From: Rickettsia endosymbiont of Gonocerus acuteangulatus
Lineage (GTDB): Bacteria; Pseudomonadota; Alphaproteobacteria; Rickettsiales; Rickettsiaceae
Direction: 5' to 3'
Assembly: GCF_964026435.1 (NCBI RefSeq)
Contig: NZ_OZ032147.1
Coordinates: 124,001-188,000 of the forward strand
Length of the DNA: 64,000 nt
Part shown: one piece after another, positions 29,503 through 38,873 of the stretch
Layout: every line of letters begins with the position of its first letter
How positions within the stretch are numbered: position 1 is the first letter of the stretch
Notes under the pieces: generated by a model
Seen by the model: the letters and a program-made list of their open reading frames with translations, nothing else
Database searches by the model: none
Told to the model about the DNA's origin: nothing
Position numbers and translations under genes: made by a program

Positions 29503-30027
29503 TCTCTTTTGGGTATATTCCCCGCCGCTTGCGGCGTAATATGGCGGAATGAGCAAATATATACATAAAAGTCATAATGTTACGGTACTGCTGTATCACA
29601 TGGTATTTCCAGCAAAATATCGCCGAGCAGTGTTTGACGTATCAGTTGATCAAGTATTACGAGAAATATGTTTAGAGATAGAAAAGAGATATCAAATAAA
29701 ATTTTTAGAAATAGGGGTTGATGAAGATCATGTCCATTTTTTGGTACAATCTGTACCAACCTATAGCGTAACAAAAATAGTAACAACAATTAAAAGTGTT
29801 ACAGCTCGTCAAATATTTAGACAGTGTCCACAGGTAAAGAAACAATTATGGGGTGGAGAATTTTGGACTGATGGATATTTTACGAGTACGGTAGGTAAGC
29901 ATGGAAATGAGAATATGATAGGAAAATACGTAAAAAACCAAGGCAAGGAATATCAGAAACTGCATGAGGATCATCAGCTAGCTTTCTTCTAAAATACCCC
30001 GCTGCTTGCGGCGGGGATTACTTTTAT
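29503..30027 (+). mobile_element. IS200/IS605-type element copy 4
   Basis: 525 bp, inserted after CTTAAA just beyond the deacetylase gene. The right flank is the end of an IS256-type transposase remnant. Confidence 0.93.
29549..29992 (+). CDS. tnpA: IS200/IS605 Y1 transposase TnpA (copy 4)
   Basis: 147-residue product identical to the other copies; HVH motif and Tyr127 intact. Confidence 0.95.
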   Translation: MSKYIHKSHNVTVLLYHMVFPAKYRRAVFDVSVDQVLREICLEIEKRYQIKFLEIGVDEDHVHFLVQSVPTYSVTKIVTTIKSVTARQIFRQCPQVKKQLWGGEFWTDGYFTSTVGKHGNENMIGKYVKNQGKEYQKLHEDHQLAFF

Positions 30028-30035
30028 TTCTACCT

Positions 30036-30457
30036 TCAAATTTTATCAAAAAGTGAGCCCATAGCTGCGTTCCAGTTTGGAATCGGCATAGCCCATTTCT
30101 TGGTCATATAATCAATTGCCAAATATAAGGTCTTAAAAACGGCATTATCATTTGGAAAAACCCGTTTATTCTTGGTAACCTTACGTAATTGGCTATTGAC
30201 AGATTCTACACTATTCGTTGTGTATATTACTTTCCTTATCGCCTCAGGGTATCCTAGAAAAACCATTAAATTTTCCCAATGAACATACCAAGATTTAGCA
30301 ATTTGTGGATACTGTTTACTCCATTTAGCTTCAAAAGATTCTAAAGCAAGATGCACTTCTTCCTCTGTGCTAGCAGTATAAATAGGCTTTAAATCAGCCG
30401 CTAATTCTTTTCGGTCTTTATATGATACATATTTTAAACTATTTCTAATCTGATGTA
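30036..30457 (-). pseudogene. IS256-family (Mutator-type) transposase, C-terminal remnant
   Basis: Reads HQIRNSLKYVSYKDRKELA at its start, then YTTNSVESVNSQLRKV, which carries the conserved Glu region of the IS256 C-terminus, ending SLFDKI. An IS630-B at 30458 cuts off the N-terminal two thirds, including the first catalytic Asp residues. It is the only IS256 sequence in the window, an older relic. Confidence 0.88.
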
Positions 30458-31418
30458 TAGCATAAGTCATTAAGGTACTGACAGAGCGAGAGTATCATGT
30501 TATAGTAAGCAAATATTAACAAGCATGTAAAGAGATATGGCACGAGCATATGCAATAGAACTAAGACTAAGAGTTATAAAAGCTGTAGAAGCAGGGATAC
30601 GAATAAGTAAGGTAAGTAAATTATTTAATGTAAGTCGTGATACTATATATAAATGGAAAAAATTAAAAGATAAGCAAGGTATTTTAGAAGCAGCAACTGG
30701 TTATCAGAAAGGACATAGTCATAAGATAAAAGATTCAGAATCTTTTAAAGAATTTTTTAAAGCTAATATGAATAAAACATCAAAGGAGTTAGCAAAGCAA
30801 TGGGGTAATATTGCATCTGTAACTATTTTAAGACAAATCAGAAAACTTGGCTATAGCTATAAAAAAACTCATTTTCATCCGAAAAGAGATATTAAATTAA
30901 GAAATGAATTTATAGCAAAGATACAAACCATCACAAAAGACAAATTAGTATATCTTGATGAATCTGGAATAGAGGATAATGCTTGCAAAGAGTATGGATG
31001 GAGCATTATAGGACAAAGGTGTTATGGAGAAAAGGTGTATCAACATAAATTTAGAATAAGTATGATAGCTGGTCTTTGTAATGGTAATCTTATTGCTCCT
31101 GTAATATTTGAAGGTAATTGTAATACAGAGGTCTTTAAAACTTATATTAGGGATGTATTAATTACAGAATTACAACCTGGGCAAACCGTTATTATGGATA
31201 ACATTAATTTTCATAAAAATTCTAAAGTTAAAGAGTTAATTGAATCCGTTGGTTGTACCATATTGTATTTACCAACTTACTCTCCTGATTTAAATCCTAT
31301 AGAGCATTACTGGTTTAAGATAAAAAATGAAATTAGGAAAGTTGTAGGAGATTTTGAAACATTTTATGATGCTGTTTTTAATACTATTAAATTATCAGTA
31401 TCTTAATGATTTATGCTA
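30458..31418 (+). mobile_element. IS630-B copy b (complete)
   Basis: 961 bp with ends TAGCATAAGTCATTAAGG and its imperfect complement (ATCTTAATGATTTATGCTA), flanked by TA. It is the only uninterrupted copy of this group here, and the only one with a single continuous transposase frame. Confidence 0.93.
30537..31406 (+). CDS. IS630-B transposase, intact single frame
   Basis: 289-residue IS630/Tc1-type transposase. The N-terminal helix-turn-helix (EAGIRISKVSKLFNVSRD) is followed by a DD34E catalytic core: Asp141 in VYLDESGIED, Asp221 in VIMDNINFHKN and Glu256 in LNPIEHYWF. At the A-rich stretch after GYSY this copy has seven A, giving KKTHFHPKRD in one frame. The other copies read AAACAAAAC there and are broken into two overlapping frames. 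Likely the active source, or a derivative with a fused frame. Confidence 0.93.
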   Translation: MARAYAIELRLRVIKAVEAGIRISKVSKLFNVSRDTIYKWKKLKDKQGILEAATGYQKGHSHKIKDSESFKEFFKANMNKTSKELAKQWGNIASVTILRQIRKLGYSYKKTHFHPKRDIKLRNEFIAKIQTITKDKLVYLDESGIEDNACKEYGWSIIGQRCYGEKVYQHKFRISMIAGLCNGNLIAPVIFEGNCNTEVFKTYIRDVLITELQPGQTVIMDNINFHKNSKVKELIESVGCTILYLPTYSPDLNPIEHYWFKIKNEIRKVVGDFETFYDAVFNTIKLSVS

Positions 31419-31420
31419 TA

Positions 31421-31500
31421 TTTCTGCGATAGAATATGAAGAGCATATGCAAGTAATTGGGGAGGTTGGGGATAATATTACTCACGCTAGTTTTGGATAA
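31421..31500 (+). pseudogene. Unidentified C-terminal remnant
   Basis: Directly after the IS630-B end an open segment reads ISAIEYEEHMQVIGEVG, then DNITHASFG and stop. It looks like the tail of a plus-strand gene truncated by the IS. No family recognised. It could be chance. Confidence 0.3.
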
Positions 31501-31521
31501 ACTTCTTATCCTAACTTCACA

Positions 31522-33194
31522 TTACTCCGCATTACATAACTCTAACTGATGACCAAGGATGAATTTTTTTACTTCCTCATGATTACCATATTCATCAAAA
31601 CTTATTAATATTCCTTGGTCACTAAAATATAATTTATTAGTAAATAGACGTTTTTCACAACTCCATTTAGCTTCAAAAACATTTTTTCCAATGATCTTAA
31701 CTCCGTTTACTCCAAATTTATGATGTATTATCCTTTTTTAAAGCGAAAACAAAAGGGGTAATTTCATTTTTAAATATACCATAAATTTTTTTAGAAATAG
31801 TACCATAGCAATCTAATGCTCGATATTTACCTAATAATATAGCTTTACCTTCCTCTACTTTATTATCAATTTCAATTTTACCTTCTGTAGGTATATTCCA
31901 AGAATTTTTATTAAAATTAGTAATTTTTGAACAATTAAATTATTGAAGTTCATATTGCTTTTTTATTTGATAATATTGATGAATTTTCTTTGCATCATGC
32001 CCATTAATTAATTGTTCTAAATTTTCTGTTTGTTTATTATCGTTAGAATAATTTGTAATAATCTCTTTTTGTTTTTCTTGACTTAATTTATCTGCATATT
32101 TTTGTAATTTTTCTTTATTAGTATTTAGTAAAGCAGTGACAACTCCCATCTCTAAAGTATCTTCGTTATGAGAATCATTTTGTAAAGCATTATCAATATT
32201 CTGGAAAATCTTTTCGACTTTTTCAGGTACTAACTCTTTATTATCTGCTATTAAACTAGTATTAATTGCATTAAGGACTTCCACCTTTTCAGCCGGATTA
32301 AGAGTATTATTCTCAGGTAATATATAATTTGGATCTATGTAACTATGAAGCTTTAACAGAGCCTTATCATATAAATTTATTGTATGTTGAGATATATCAT
32401 GTAAGAGTTTAGAAGATATTTTATATTGCTTAGTAGATATAGCAAGCGAGAATGCTAATAATGTATTATTCGAAGAATCAAGAATTTCTTGCAATTTCTT
32501 GGTTAATTCAGATTGTTTTTTGTTAGTAATTGCCTGTTTATTTGGAATTTGATTATAAAAAGCCATATATTCACAGCCATTGTAAAGAGTTTTATAGAAA
32601 GAAGATAAGCCATCTACTTTAATTGAGATAAATTTTTCACTTTTATAAGAAATTTCATATGGATTAGCTAACATTTCCAGTATGGATTTTACATCTGATA
32701 CTGAAATTTGTTCTAATAAATTCTGGGCTTTGTTAAATTTACCTTGGATTCTATAATTAGACCATAAACTAAAAATTATTGATTCATGGTTTGATAAAAG
32801 CTTGGAAGCATATTTATAACATTTTGTTGATATTTTATAGTCTCCGGTTTCTTTATAAATACGACCTACTCTATAATACCATTGAGCTAAAGTTTGATCT
32901 TTAGTATTAGTATCTAATGACCAAATAGATGCTTCAAGTAAATCCTTAGCAGCTGCAAAATTTCTATTTTCTGTTAGTAAATCAACAAATTGGTCTGATA
33001 AATCCAAGTTAGATTGTATATATGGTACTAATACGTGTATAATTAAAAGTTGAGATTTCGGTTCAATAAGTTTTATTACAGGCAATAAATATTTGGCACA
33101 TTCTATATAGTTTCCATTAGGGTTTTTAAAATATAAACTTATTGCTGTGATTATATATTTAAATATTTCTTCTGTTACTTTTTCGTCGCTTCTA
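31522..33194 (-). pseudogene. TPR-type repeat protein, truncated and frameshifted
   Basis: The main open stretch, 31940-33194, is helical with TPR-like units (WYYRVGRIYKETGDYKIST; NYRIQGKFNKAQNLLEQI). Its 5' end is cut by IS200 copy 5; the apparent N-terminus LAAGITFIR is read from that IS. After the stop at 31940 the same frame continues coherently (NSWNIPTEGKIEIDNKVEEG) and, after a one-base shift near 31733, to ILGHQLELCNAE at 31522, so TAA there is probably a premature stop. The role is unknown; perhaps an effector or scaffold. Confidence 0.65.
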
Positions 33195-33719
33195 ATAAAA
33201 GTAATCCCCGCCGCAAGCAACGGGGTATTTTAGAAGAAAGCTAGCTGATGATCCTCATGCAGTTTCTGATATTCCTTGCCTTGGTTTTTTACGTATTTTC
33301 CTATCATATTCTCATTTCCATGCTTACCTACCGTACTCGTAAAATATCCATCAGTCCAAAATTCTCCACCCCATAATTGTTTCTTTACCTGTGGACACTG
33401 TCTAAATATTTGACGAGCTGTAACACTTTTAATTGTTGTTACTATTTTTGTTACGCTATAGGTTGGTACAGATTGTACCAAAAAATGGACATGATCTTCA
33501 TCAACCCCTATTTCTAAAAATTTTATTTGATATCTCTTTTCTATCTCTAAACATATTTCTCGTAATACTTGATCAACTGATACGTCAAACACTGCTCGGC
33601 GATATTTTGCTGGAAATACCATGTGATACAGCAGTACCGTAACATTATGACTTTTATGTATATATTTGCTCATTCCGCCATATTACGCCGCAAGCGGCGG
33701 GGAATATACCCAAAAGAGA
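33195..33719 (-). mobile_element. IS200/IS605-type element copy 5
   Basis: 525 bp, the only copy on the minus strand. In the right-end hairpin one base differs (CCCCGTTGCTTG for CCCCGCTGCTTG), the only nucleotide difference I noticed between copies besides the extra T in copy 2. It is inserted next to TTTTAA in the TPR-gene region. Confidence 0.93.
33230..33673 (-). CDS. tnpA: IS200/IS605 Y1 transposase TnpA (copy 5)
   Basis: 147-residue product identical to the other copies; HVH motif and Tyr127 intact. Confidence 0.95.
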   Translation of the reverse strand: MSKYIHKSHNVTVLLYHMVFPAKYRRAVFDVSVDQVLREICLEIEKRYQIKFLEIGVDEDHVHFLVQSVPTYSVTKIVTTIKSVTARQIFRQCPQVKKQLWGGEFWTDGYFTSTVGKHGNENMIGKYVKNQGKEYQKLHEDHQLAFF

Positions 33720-33768
33720 TTTAAAATACTACATTGAAAAGCAAAGCTCATTAGCTGAATCTTAGTTA

Positions 33769-34158
33769 TTAGCGTTTCAGTTTTTTGCTAACCACTTTAT
33801 GTGGTGTCCCTATTACATATTCACGGTTTAATGTATATTCAACAAAATTAGATTTTTCTATTATTTTATAATTAGCTAATAATTTATGATCTTTATAACT
33901 TTCATATGGATAATTATAAATTAATTGCTGTATTAGTGAGTGCTTCAATTCTATAGCGTTTTTACTATTTAACTGCTTGAATATATAAGCCATTATTTCT
34001 ATGGCTGCACTTACAGTTGGTATAGATGAAAATTTATTATTTATTTCATCTATATTAAACTTAAGAAAACTTTTCCTGAAATTCTTTATATTATTTTGTG
34101 AAAGTATATTTTTAGTATTATAAATTTCTTTAATATCAAGCAAAAATTCATTACCCAT
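33769..34158 (-). CDS. Hypothetical protein, 129 residues
   Basis: No family recognised. Starts MGNEFLLDIKEIYNTKNIL and ends TPHKVVSKKLKR. It is soluble, basic and helical-looking, with no signal peptide or membrane segment. It starts 4 bases after the ABC transporter stop on the same strand, so it is probably the second gene of that operon. It may be a remnant of the adjacent decayed region, since an IS200 follows its end by 49 bases. Confidence 0.5.
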   Translation of the reverse strand: MGNEFLLDIKEIYNTKNILSQNNIKNFRKSFLKFNIDEINNKFSSIPTVSAAIEIMAYIFKQLNSKNAIELKHSLIQQLIYNYPYESYKDHKLLANYKIIEKSNFVEYTLNREYVIGTPHKVVSKKLKR

Positions 34159-34162
34159 AAAT

Positions 34163-35932
34163 TTAGGTTATCAACCCTTTCACTTGTGAATTCCATAATT
34201 TTTGGTAAAGCTTACTATTTTTCAGCAGCTCTGCGTGGCTACCATCTTCAGTAATACTACCCTTATCAAAAACTAAAATTCTATCCATATTAAGCAAAGT
34301 CAATAACCTATGAGCAATAACTATCACAGTTTTATTTTGCATTAAATATTCCATTGATTCTTGGATTAAGCTTTCTGTTTCACTATCTAGGCTACTTGTT
34401 GCTTCATCAAAAATTAGGATAGGTGCATTTTTTAAGATAGCCCTTGCTATAATAACTCTCTGACGCTGACCGCCTGAAAGGTTATTGCCACGCTCGCCGC
34501 ACATAGTATCGTACCCTTCTGGTAACTTACTAATCACCTCATGTATATGAGCGGCTTTTGCTGCTTCAACTACCTCTTCAAACGATGCCTCTTTACGACC
34601 ATATCTAATATTTTCTAAAATAGTACGATGGAAAAGTATTGGCTCTTGCGGGATAAGGCTAATAGCTTTTCTTAAAGAATCCTGCGTTACATTTTTGATA
34701 TTTTGACCATCAATCAAGATCATCCCATCTTCGATATCGTGTAATCTGGTAATTAAGCTAATGAAAGTTGTTTTACCTGAGCCGGAAAATCCAACTAACC
34801 CTACTTTCTGCTTACTTGGAATTAATACTGATTTATTACGGAATAAGTTATTATTATGATGGTAATTAAATGTAACATTTCTAAATTCAATAATGCCATC
34901 TTTTATATCTAAAGGAGAAGCGTTTTCTATATCGGTTATAATATGTGGTCCCATTAGCGATAGACCTTGATTAAATGCTCCCACCTGTTCAAACATATCA
35001 CCGATTTCTTGGGTTAAATCCCAAATATTATCTGACACATTTATGCATAATGTTAACACCAGCACACAATCACCTATGGTTATAGCGAGTTCACTACGAA
35101 GTGTTGAGAGGTAGTAAATCATGACAAAAATCATTATCGAGCAAGAAGTACCAAGAGCGTAGCGCAGTTTGAACATAAAAAACTGCATAGTTTGTTCATC
35201 AGCTACGGCATTTTCTACTCTTGTTTCTAAATGTTGACGCTCAAATTTATGAGAGGTGAACATTCTAACCGCATTAATATTACTAATTGCATCAACAATG
35301 CTACCAGCAACAAACGATTGGCTTCTTGCATAATTTAACGAATATTTATTAATGTTACCTGAAAATAAAACGCTAAGCCCTAAGAAAACTGTAATCCATA
35401 TAATAAATATCGTGGCAAAAACATAATGTACTGAATATAAAGCAACTAATGCAAAAGCAATAATTGCTAGCTTACGGAGAATTTTCTCGCCAAATATCGA
35501 AATTATCATTTCAAATGATCTAGCAGTCTCAGTAATTCTATTGCTAATATGCCCTGCTAGATTATCTTGAAAGAATTTATGACTATGATACTGAGTATAA
35601 TTATAAAGTTCATTTAATATCTTTCCTTTAATAACCGGCATGGTTTTTAGATATAAATAATCGTATAAGCGGTAAGCGATATTAATTCCCTCCCACCAAA
35701 GAGCATAAAATACTGCCCAATAAATCATTGAAGATAAAAGATTATGTGCATTATCGTCACTGAATGACTCAATTAAATCGATAATTTTTTGTAGTAATAT
35801 GCTATCAACCGCTGGAATCATACCAAATATAATACAACTAGCAGTTAATAAAAGAATTTTAACTTTATCAAATTTTAAAAAATAAATACCTAAACTAAGC
35901 GTCGATTTGGATAAAGTAGGATATTTTATCAC
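34163..35932 (-). CDS. ABC exporter, fused membrane and ATPase domains
   Basis: 589-residue half-transporter of the MsbA/multidrug type. An N-terminal six-helix membrane domain (residues about 20-310) is followed by a nucleotide-binding domain: Walker A GFSGSGKTT, Q-loop SLIPQEPILFH, signature LSGGQRQRV, Walker B PILIFDEATSS and H-loop IAHRLLT. It would act as a homodimer in the inner membrane. Substrate is not evident; lipid or drug export is common for this type. The frame is complete. An IS701-like element sits 45 bases upstream of the start and may have separated it from its promoter. Confidence 0.92.
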   Translation of the reverse strand: MIKYPTLSKSTLSLGIYFLKFDKVKILLLTASCIIFGMIPAVDSILLQKIIDLIESFSDDNAHNLLSSMIYWAVFYALWWEGINIAYRLYDYLYLKTMPVIKGKILNELYNYTQYHSHKFFQDNLAGHISNRITETARSFEMIISIFGEKILRKLAIIAFALVALYSVHYVFATIFIIWITVFLGLSVLFSGNINKYSLNYARSQSFVAGSIVDAISNINAVRMFTSHKFERQHLETRVENAVADEQTMQFFMFKLRYALGTSCSIMIFVMIYYLSTLRSELAITIGDCVLVLTLCINVSDNIWDLTQEIGDMFEQVGAFNQGLSLMGPHIITDIENASPLDIKDGIIEFRNVTFNYHHNNNLFRNKSVLIPSKQKVGLVGFSGSGKTTFISLITRLHDIEDGMILIDGQNIKNVTQDSLRKAISLIPQEPILFHRTILENIRYGRKEASFEEVVEAAKAAHIHEVISKLPEGYDTMCGERGNNLSGGQRQRVIIARAILKNAPILIFDEATSSLDSETESLIQESMEYLMQNKTVIVIAHRLLTLLNMDRILVFDKGSITEDGSHAELLKNSKLYQKLWNSQVKGLIT

Positions 35933-35977
35933 TATAATGTTACCTCATATTTTAAAAAAGCAGTGTATTTAACTTAA

Positions 35978-37087
35978 CAAAACTTACGCTATGTTTGGTT
36001 CTAAATATCGTAAAGATGGAGAACGCAGCTGTTGTTGCATATAGTCATCTAAAAGCCCTAACTTTATTTGGTAAACCGTTTTACCGATTGTATTTGCAGT
36101 CCTTTTGAGAAATGCCCAAACTAAAAATGCCCAACTAATATGATTACGTTGAATACGCTGTTTCCTGCATTGACAACGTTCTATCCCAGTAAGTTGCTTA
36201 ATTTCTCTGTGCATGCTCTCAATTACCCATCGAAAGCCACACTCATCTTGTGCAGCTTTAGAAGATTTGTGAGTTTTGTTATTGGTAACAACATACTCAA
36301 CTCTGTTGGTAGAAACAGTAAATTTAAACAAATTAACATGCTTATTTTTAGCAAAGCCTTTTATATGAATCTCTACTCCATGCCTGATCTCTTCATCTGA
36401 AAATGTCAACTCTTTTACAGCTTTATAAGGTTTAGAATCGTGTGTTTTACTAACGTTTCTATTGGCTTTAATAGGGGCATAATAATATTTCCCCAGAGAG
36501 TCAACATGTTGCATAATTTTGTGTGTAGAATACCATGTGTCAAAAAGTACTGTTTGAAAAGGAATCTTCTTGCTATAAACAGCATTATTTAACATGTTTA
36601 ATAGGTGTTCTAGTTTTGTTGCTCCATCATGATCAGGTGCAAAAATTCGATAATCTATTACCCAAAACTTATTAATATCAGGGTTATAATATACCAGACT
36701 CACTACTCCTATACCTTTAGTAACTCTACCTGTAGCTCCACTGTACTGCGATCTTGCAATTTCTATTTGCTTCGTATTCCTTTTATTTAAAACCGTATCA
36801 TCAAATATTGTATATCCATTAGATGAAAAAATAACATCATTCTTGATGTGTTCCCATAACAAAGAAGGTGTATATTTTTCATTCCTTAAAAATCTATTAA
36901 TAACATCATGACTACATTTCTTTGCATGTTCAGCGTAGTAGGTTAAACTATAATTCTTTTGGCTAACTATTAAAAATTGACAATAATCTGTCCTATTAAT
37001 TGGTATTGCTTGCAACTTTATCCTCTTTGACATGTTTAATTATTTTTACAATAATTTATCACTTTTTTACTCATAGCGTAAGTTTTG
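35978..37087 (-). mobile_element. IS701-like element copy D (complete)
   Basis: 1,110 bp with perfect 16-bp ends CAAAACTTACGCTATG and TTAA duplicated on both sides (35974-35977, 37088-37091). It carries one intact transposase gene whose stop codon lies within the terminal repeat. It is the reference copy for the other three and the likely helper for the MITEs. Confidence 0.95.
35984..37033 (-). CDS. DDE transposase, IS701/IS4-superfamily-like, intact
   Basis: 349 residues. Probable catalytic triad: Asp78/79 in YTIFDDTVLNK, Asp165 in TVLFDTWYST and Glu272 in FRWVIESMHRE (YREK-like region of IS4-type enzymes). Basic, with a Cys-containing segment ERCQCRKQR. The 4-bp target duplication fits IS701-type elements, but I cannot confirm the family by search. 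This is the only uninterrupted, unshifted copy in the window. Confidence 0.88.
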   Translation of the reverse strand: MSKRIKLQAIPINRTDYCQFLIVSQKNYSLTYYAEHAKKCSHDVINRFLRNEKYTPSLLWEHIKNDVIFSSNGYTIFDDTVLNKRNTKQIEIARSQYSGATGRVTKGIGVVSLVYYNPDINKFWVIDYRIFAPDHDGATKLEHLLNMLNNAVYSKKIPFQTVLFDTWYSTHKIMQHVDSLGKYYYAPIKANRNVSKTHDSKPYKAVKELTFSDEEIRHGVEIHIKGFAKNKHVNLFKFTVSTNRVEYVVTNNKTHKSSKAAQDECGFRWVIESMHREIKQLTGIERCQCRKQRIQRNHISWAFLVWAFLKRTANTIGKTVYQIKLGLLDDYMQQQLRSPSLRYLEPNIA

Positions 37088-37198
37088 TTAATTTTTTTGT
37101 AAAAATATATCTAAAACTATTAAATGATATTGAAAAGTCTTGCTTCTTGCTTTAAATAGTGTTACAATAATCAGAAAATAAACTCAAAATCATTAGAA

Positions 37199-37471
37199 AT
37201 GCAAGAGAAAGAATTATCTAATAATTTTTTAGAAGAACAAGAAGACCTGAAAGATGATAATTCTCCATTCTTCGATGTAAAATATATTTGCCAAGCAAGC
37301 CTGTTAATTACTGATTCTATCCGTAAAGGATATGATGTTACGCAATTGCCAAACGGTGATGTTAATGTTACAGAAGTAAGAATAGTAAATGTTTATTATA
37401 ATTGGAACTCCGAAAAAGGAAAATTTGTTAAAACTAATCAGATAGAATTTGATAATAGCAAAGGCGGATAA
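37199..37471 (+). CDS. Small rickettsial protein, DUF2671-like
   Basis: 90 residues, acidic N-terminus (MQEKELSNNFLEEQEDLKDD) then a compact core (FFDVKYICQASLLITDSIRK; VTEVRIVNVYYNW). It resembles a short family I associate with Rickettsia (DUF2671); function unknown. It lies 43 bases upstream of cydA on the same strand and may be co-transcribed. The IS701-like element lies 111 bases upstream. Confidence 0.7.
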   Translation: MQEKELSNNFLEEQEDLKDDNSPFFDVKYICQASLLITDSIRKGYDVTQLPNGDVNVTEVRIVNVYYNWNSEKGKFVKTNQIEFDNSKGG

Positions 37472-37514
37472 TTAAATCAAATACAGAAATTTATTAGTTA
37501 TGGTTTCGTAATAT

Positions 37515-38873
37515 ATGTTTGATCAAGTATTATTATCAAGAATTCAGTTTGCTTTTACCATAAGCTTTCATATCATATTTCCGGCATTTACTATAGGTCT
37601 TGCAAGCTTTCTGACAATCATTGAGGGGTTATGGTTAAAAACAGGAAAAACTGTTTACCAAGAAATATATAAATTCTGGGTAAAGATTTTTGCAGTTACT
37701 TTTGGTATGGGCGTAGTTTCTGGCGTTGTAATGTCCTATCAATTTGGTACTAATTGGTCAAATTTTTCTGATAAGGTCGGCAACGTGCTTGGTCCATTAC
37801 TCGGCTTTGAGGTTTTCACCGCTTTCTTTTTAGAGTCTTCCTTTCTTGGTATCATGTTGTTTGGCTTTAATAAAGTCAGCAAAAAAGTACATTTTATTTC
37901 TACTTTAATAGTTGCTATTGGTACTGTTATTTCAGCTTTTTGGATACTTTCAGCTATTAGCTGGATGCACACACCTACTGGCTTTGAAGTTAGGGATGAT
38001 GGGCTTTTTTATCCTTTAAATTGGCTTGAAATTATCTTCAACCCCTCTTTCCCATATCGTTTTCTTCATATGCTTACGGCAGCTTACTTAACTACTTCAT
38101 TTGTTGTTGGCGGCGTAGGGAGCTTTTATTTGCTAAATAATCGCTATAAAGAACATGCTAAAATTATGCTTTTTATGGCAGTATTAATGGCACTATTTGT
38201 TGCTCCTGTTCAAGTATTTATTGGTGATCAGCATGGCTTAAATACTCTTAAATATCAGCCTGTTAAAGTTTTGGCTATGGAAGGAATTTGGGACACAGAA
38301 AAAGGGGTAGCTTTAAATATTATTGGCTTTCCAGACAAAGAAGAGGAAAGAACAAAATATGCCATACAAATACCATATGCTAGTAGCTTAATCTTAACTC
38401 ATAGTTTAGATGGTGAAATAAAAGGACTAAAAGAATGGTCAAAAGATGAACGCCCACCTGTTGCTACAGTATTTTATAGTTTCCGTATTATGGTCGGGAT
38501 TGGTTTTTTAATGGTATTTACTGGCATCGCCGGATTATATCTTTATTTAAAGAAAAGATTATATAATGCTAAATGGTTTCAATATTGGTATATGTTAATG
38601 TCACCTTCAGGCTTTATTGCAGTACTTGCCGGTTGGTTTGTTACTGAAGTAGGCAGACAACCTTATATTGTCTATAATATTTTAAGAACTGCTGACATGG
38701 CATCACCAGTGCTAGGTAAATATGTGTTTATTTCTTTGATGGCGTTTATAGTAGTATATACGATTGTTTTCGGGGCAGGAATGTATTATATATTACGCCT
38801 AATCAAGCAAGGAATAAAAGTCATAGATAATTCAGAAACATACGGAAAACTTGGTTTAAATAATCCTTTCTAA
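37515..38873 (+). CDS. cydA: Cytochrome bd ubiquinol oxidase subunit I
   Basis: Quinol oxidase subunit in the inner membrane. The N-terminal FAFTISFHIIFPAFTIGLAS carries the haem-ligand His, RFLHMLTAAYLTTSF the His of haem b558, and GWFVTEVGRQPYIVYN the conserved GRQP signature. Several membrane helices are evident. At 452 residues it has the short Q-loop form. cydB, which encodes subunit II and normally follows, is not downstream: a convergent Rpn-type nuclease pseudogene overlaps the last 18 bases. The C-terminus may therefore be altered. Confidence 0.93.
   Translation: MFDQVLLSRIQFAFTISFHIIFPAFTIGLASFLTIIEGLWLKTGKTVYQEIYKFWVKIFAVTFGMGVVSGVVMSYQFGTNWSNFSDKVGNVLGPLLGFEVFTAFFLESSFLGIMLFGFNKVSKKVHFISTLIVAIGTVISAFWILSAISWMHTPTGFEVRDDGLFYPLNWLEIIFNPSFPYRFLHMLTAAYLTTSFVVGGVGSFYLLNNRYKEHAKIMLFMAVLMALFVAPVQVFIGDQHGLNTLKYQPVKVLAMEGIWDTEKGVALNIIGFPDKEEERTKYAIQIPYASSLILTHSLDGEIKGLKEWSKDERPPVATVFYSFRIMVGIGFLMVFTGIAGLYLYLKKRLYNAKWFQYWYMLMSPSGFIAVLAGWFVTEVGRQPYIVYNILRTADMASPVLGKYVFISLMAFIVVYTIVFGAGMYYILRLIKQGIKVIDNSETYGKLGLNNPF

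Noticed and set aside
30470-30480. Start of an intact IS256 transposase gene (MTYAIHQIRN)
   Set aside because: MTYA comes from the IS630-B end. The N-terminal catalytic part is missing, so it is only a remnant.
36140-36400. An 86-residue frame opposite the IS701-like transposase (also at 20059, 24228 and 27227)
   Set aside because: Antisense shadow that recurs only because the IS recurs; no ribosome site or recognised motif.
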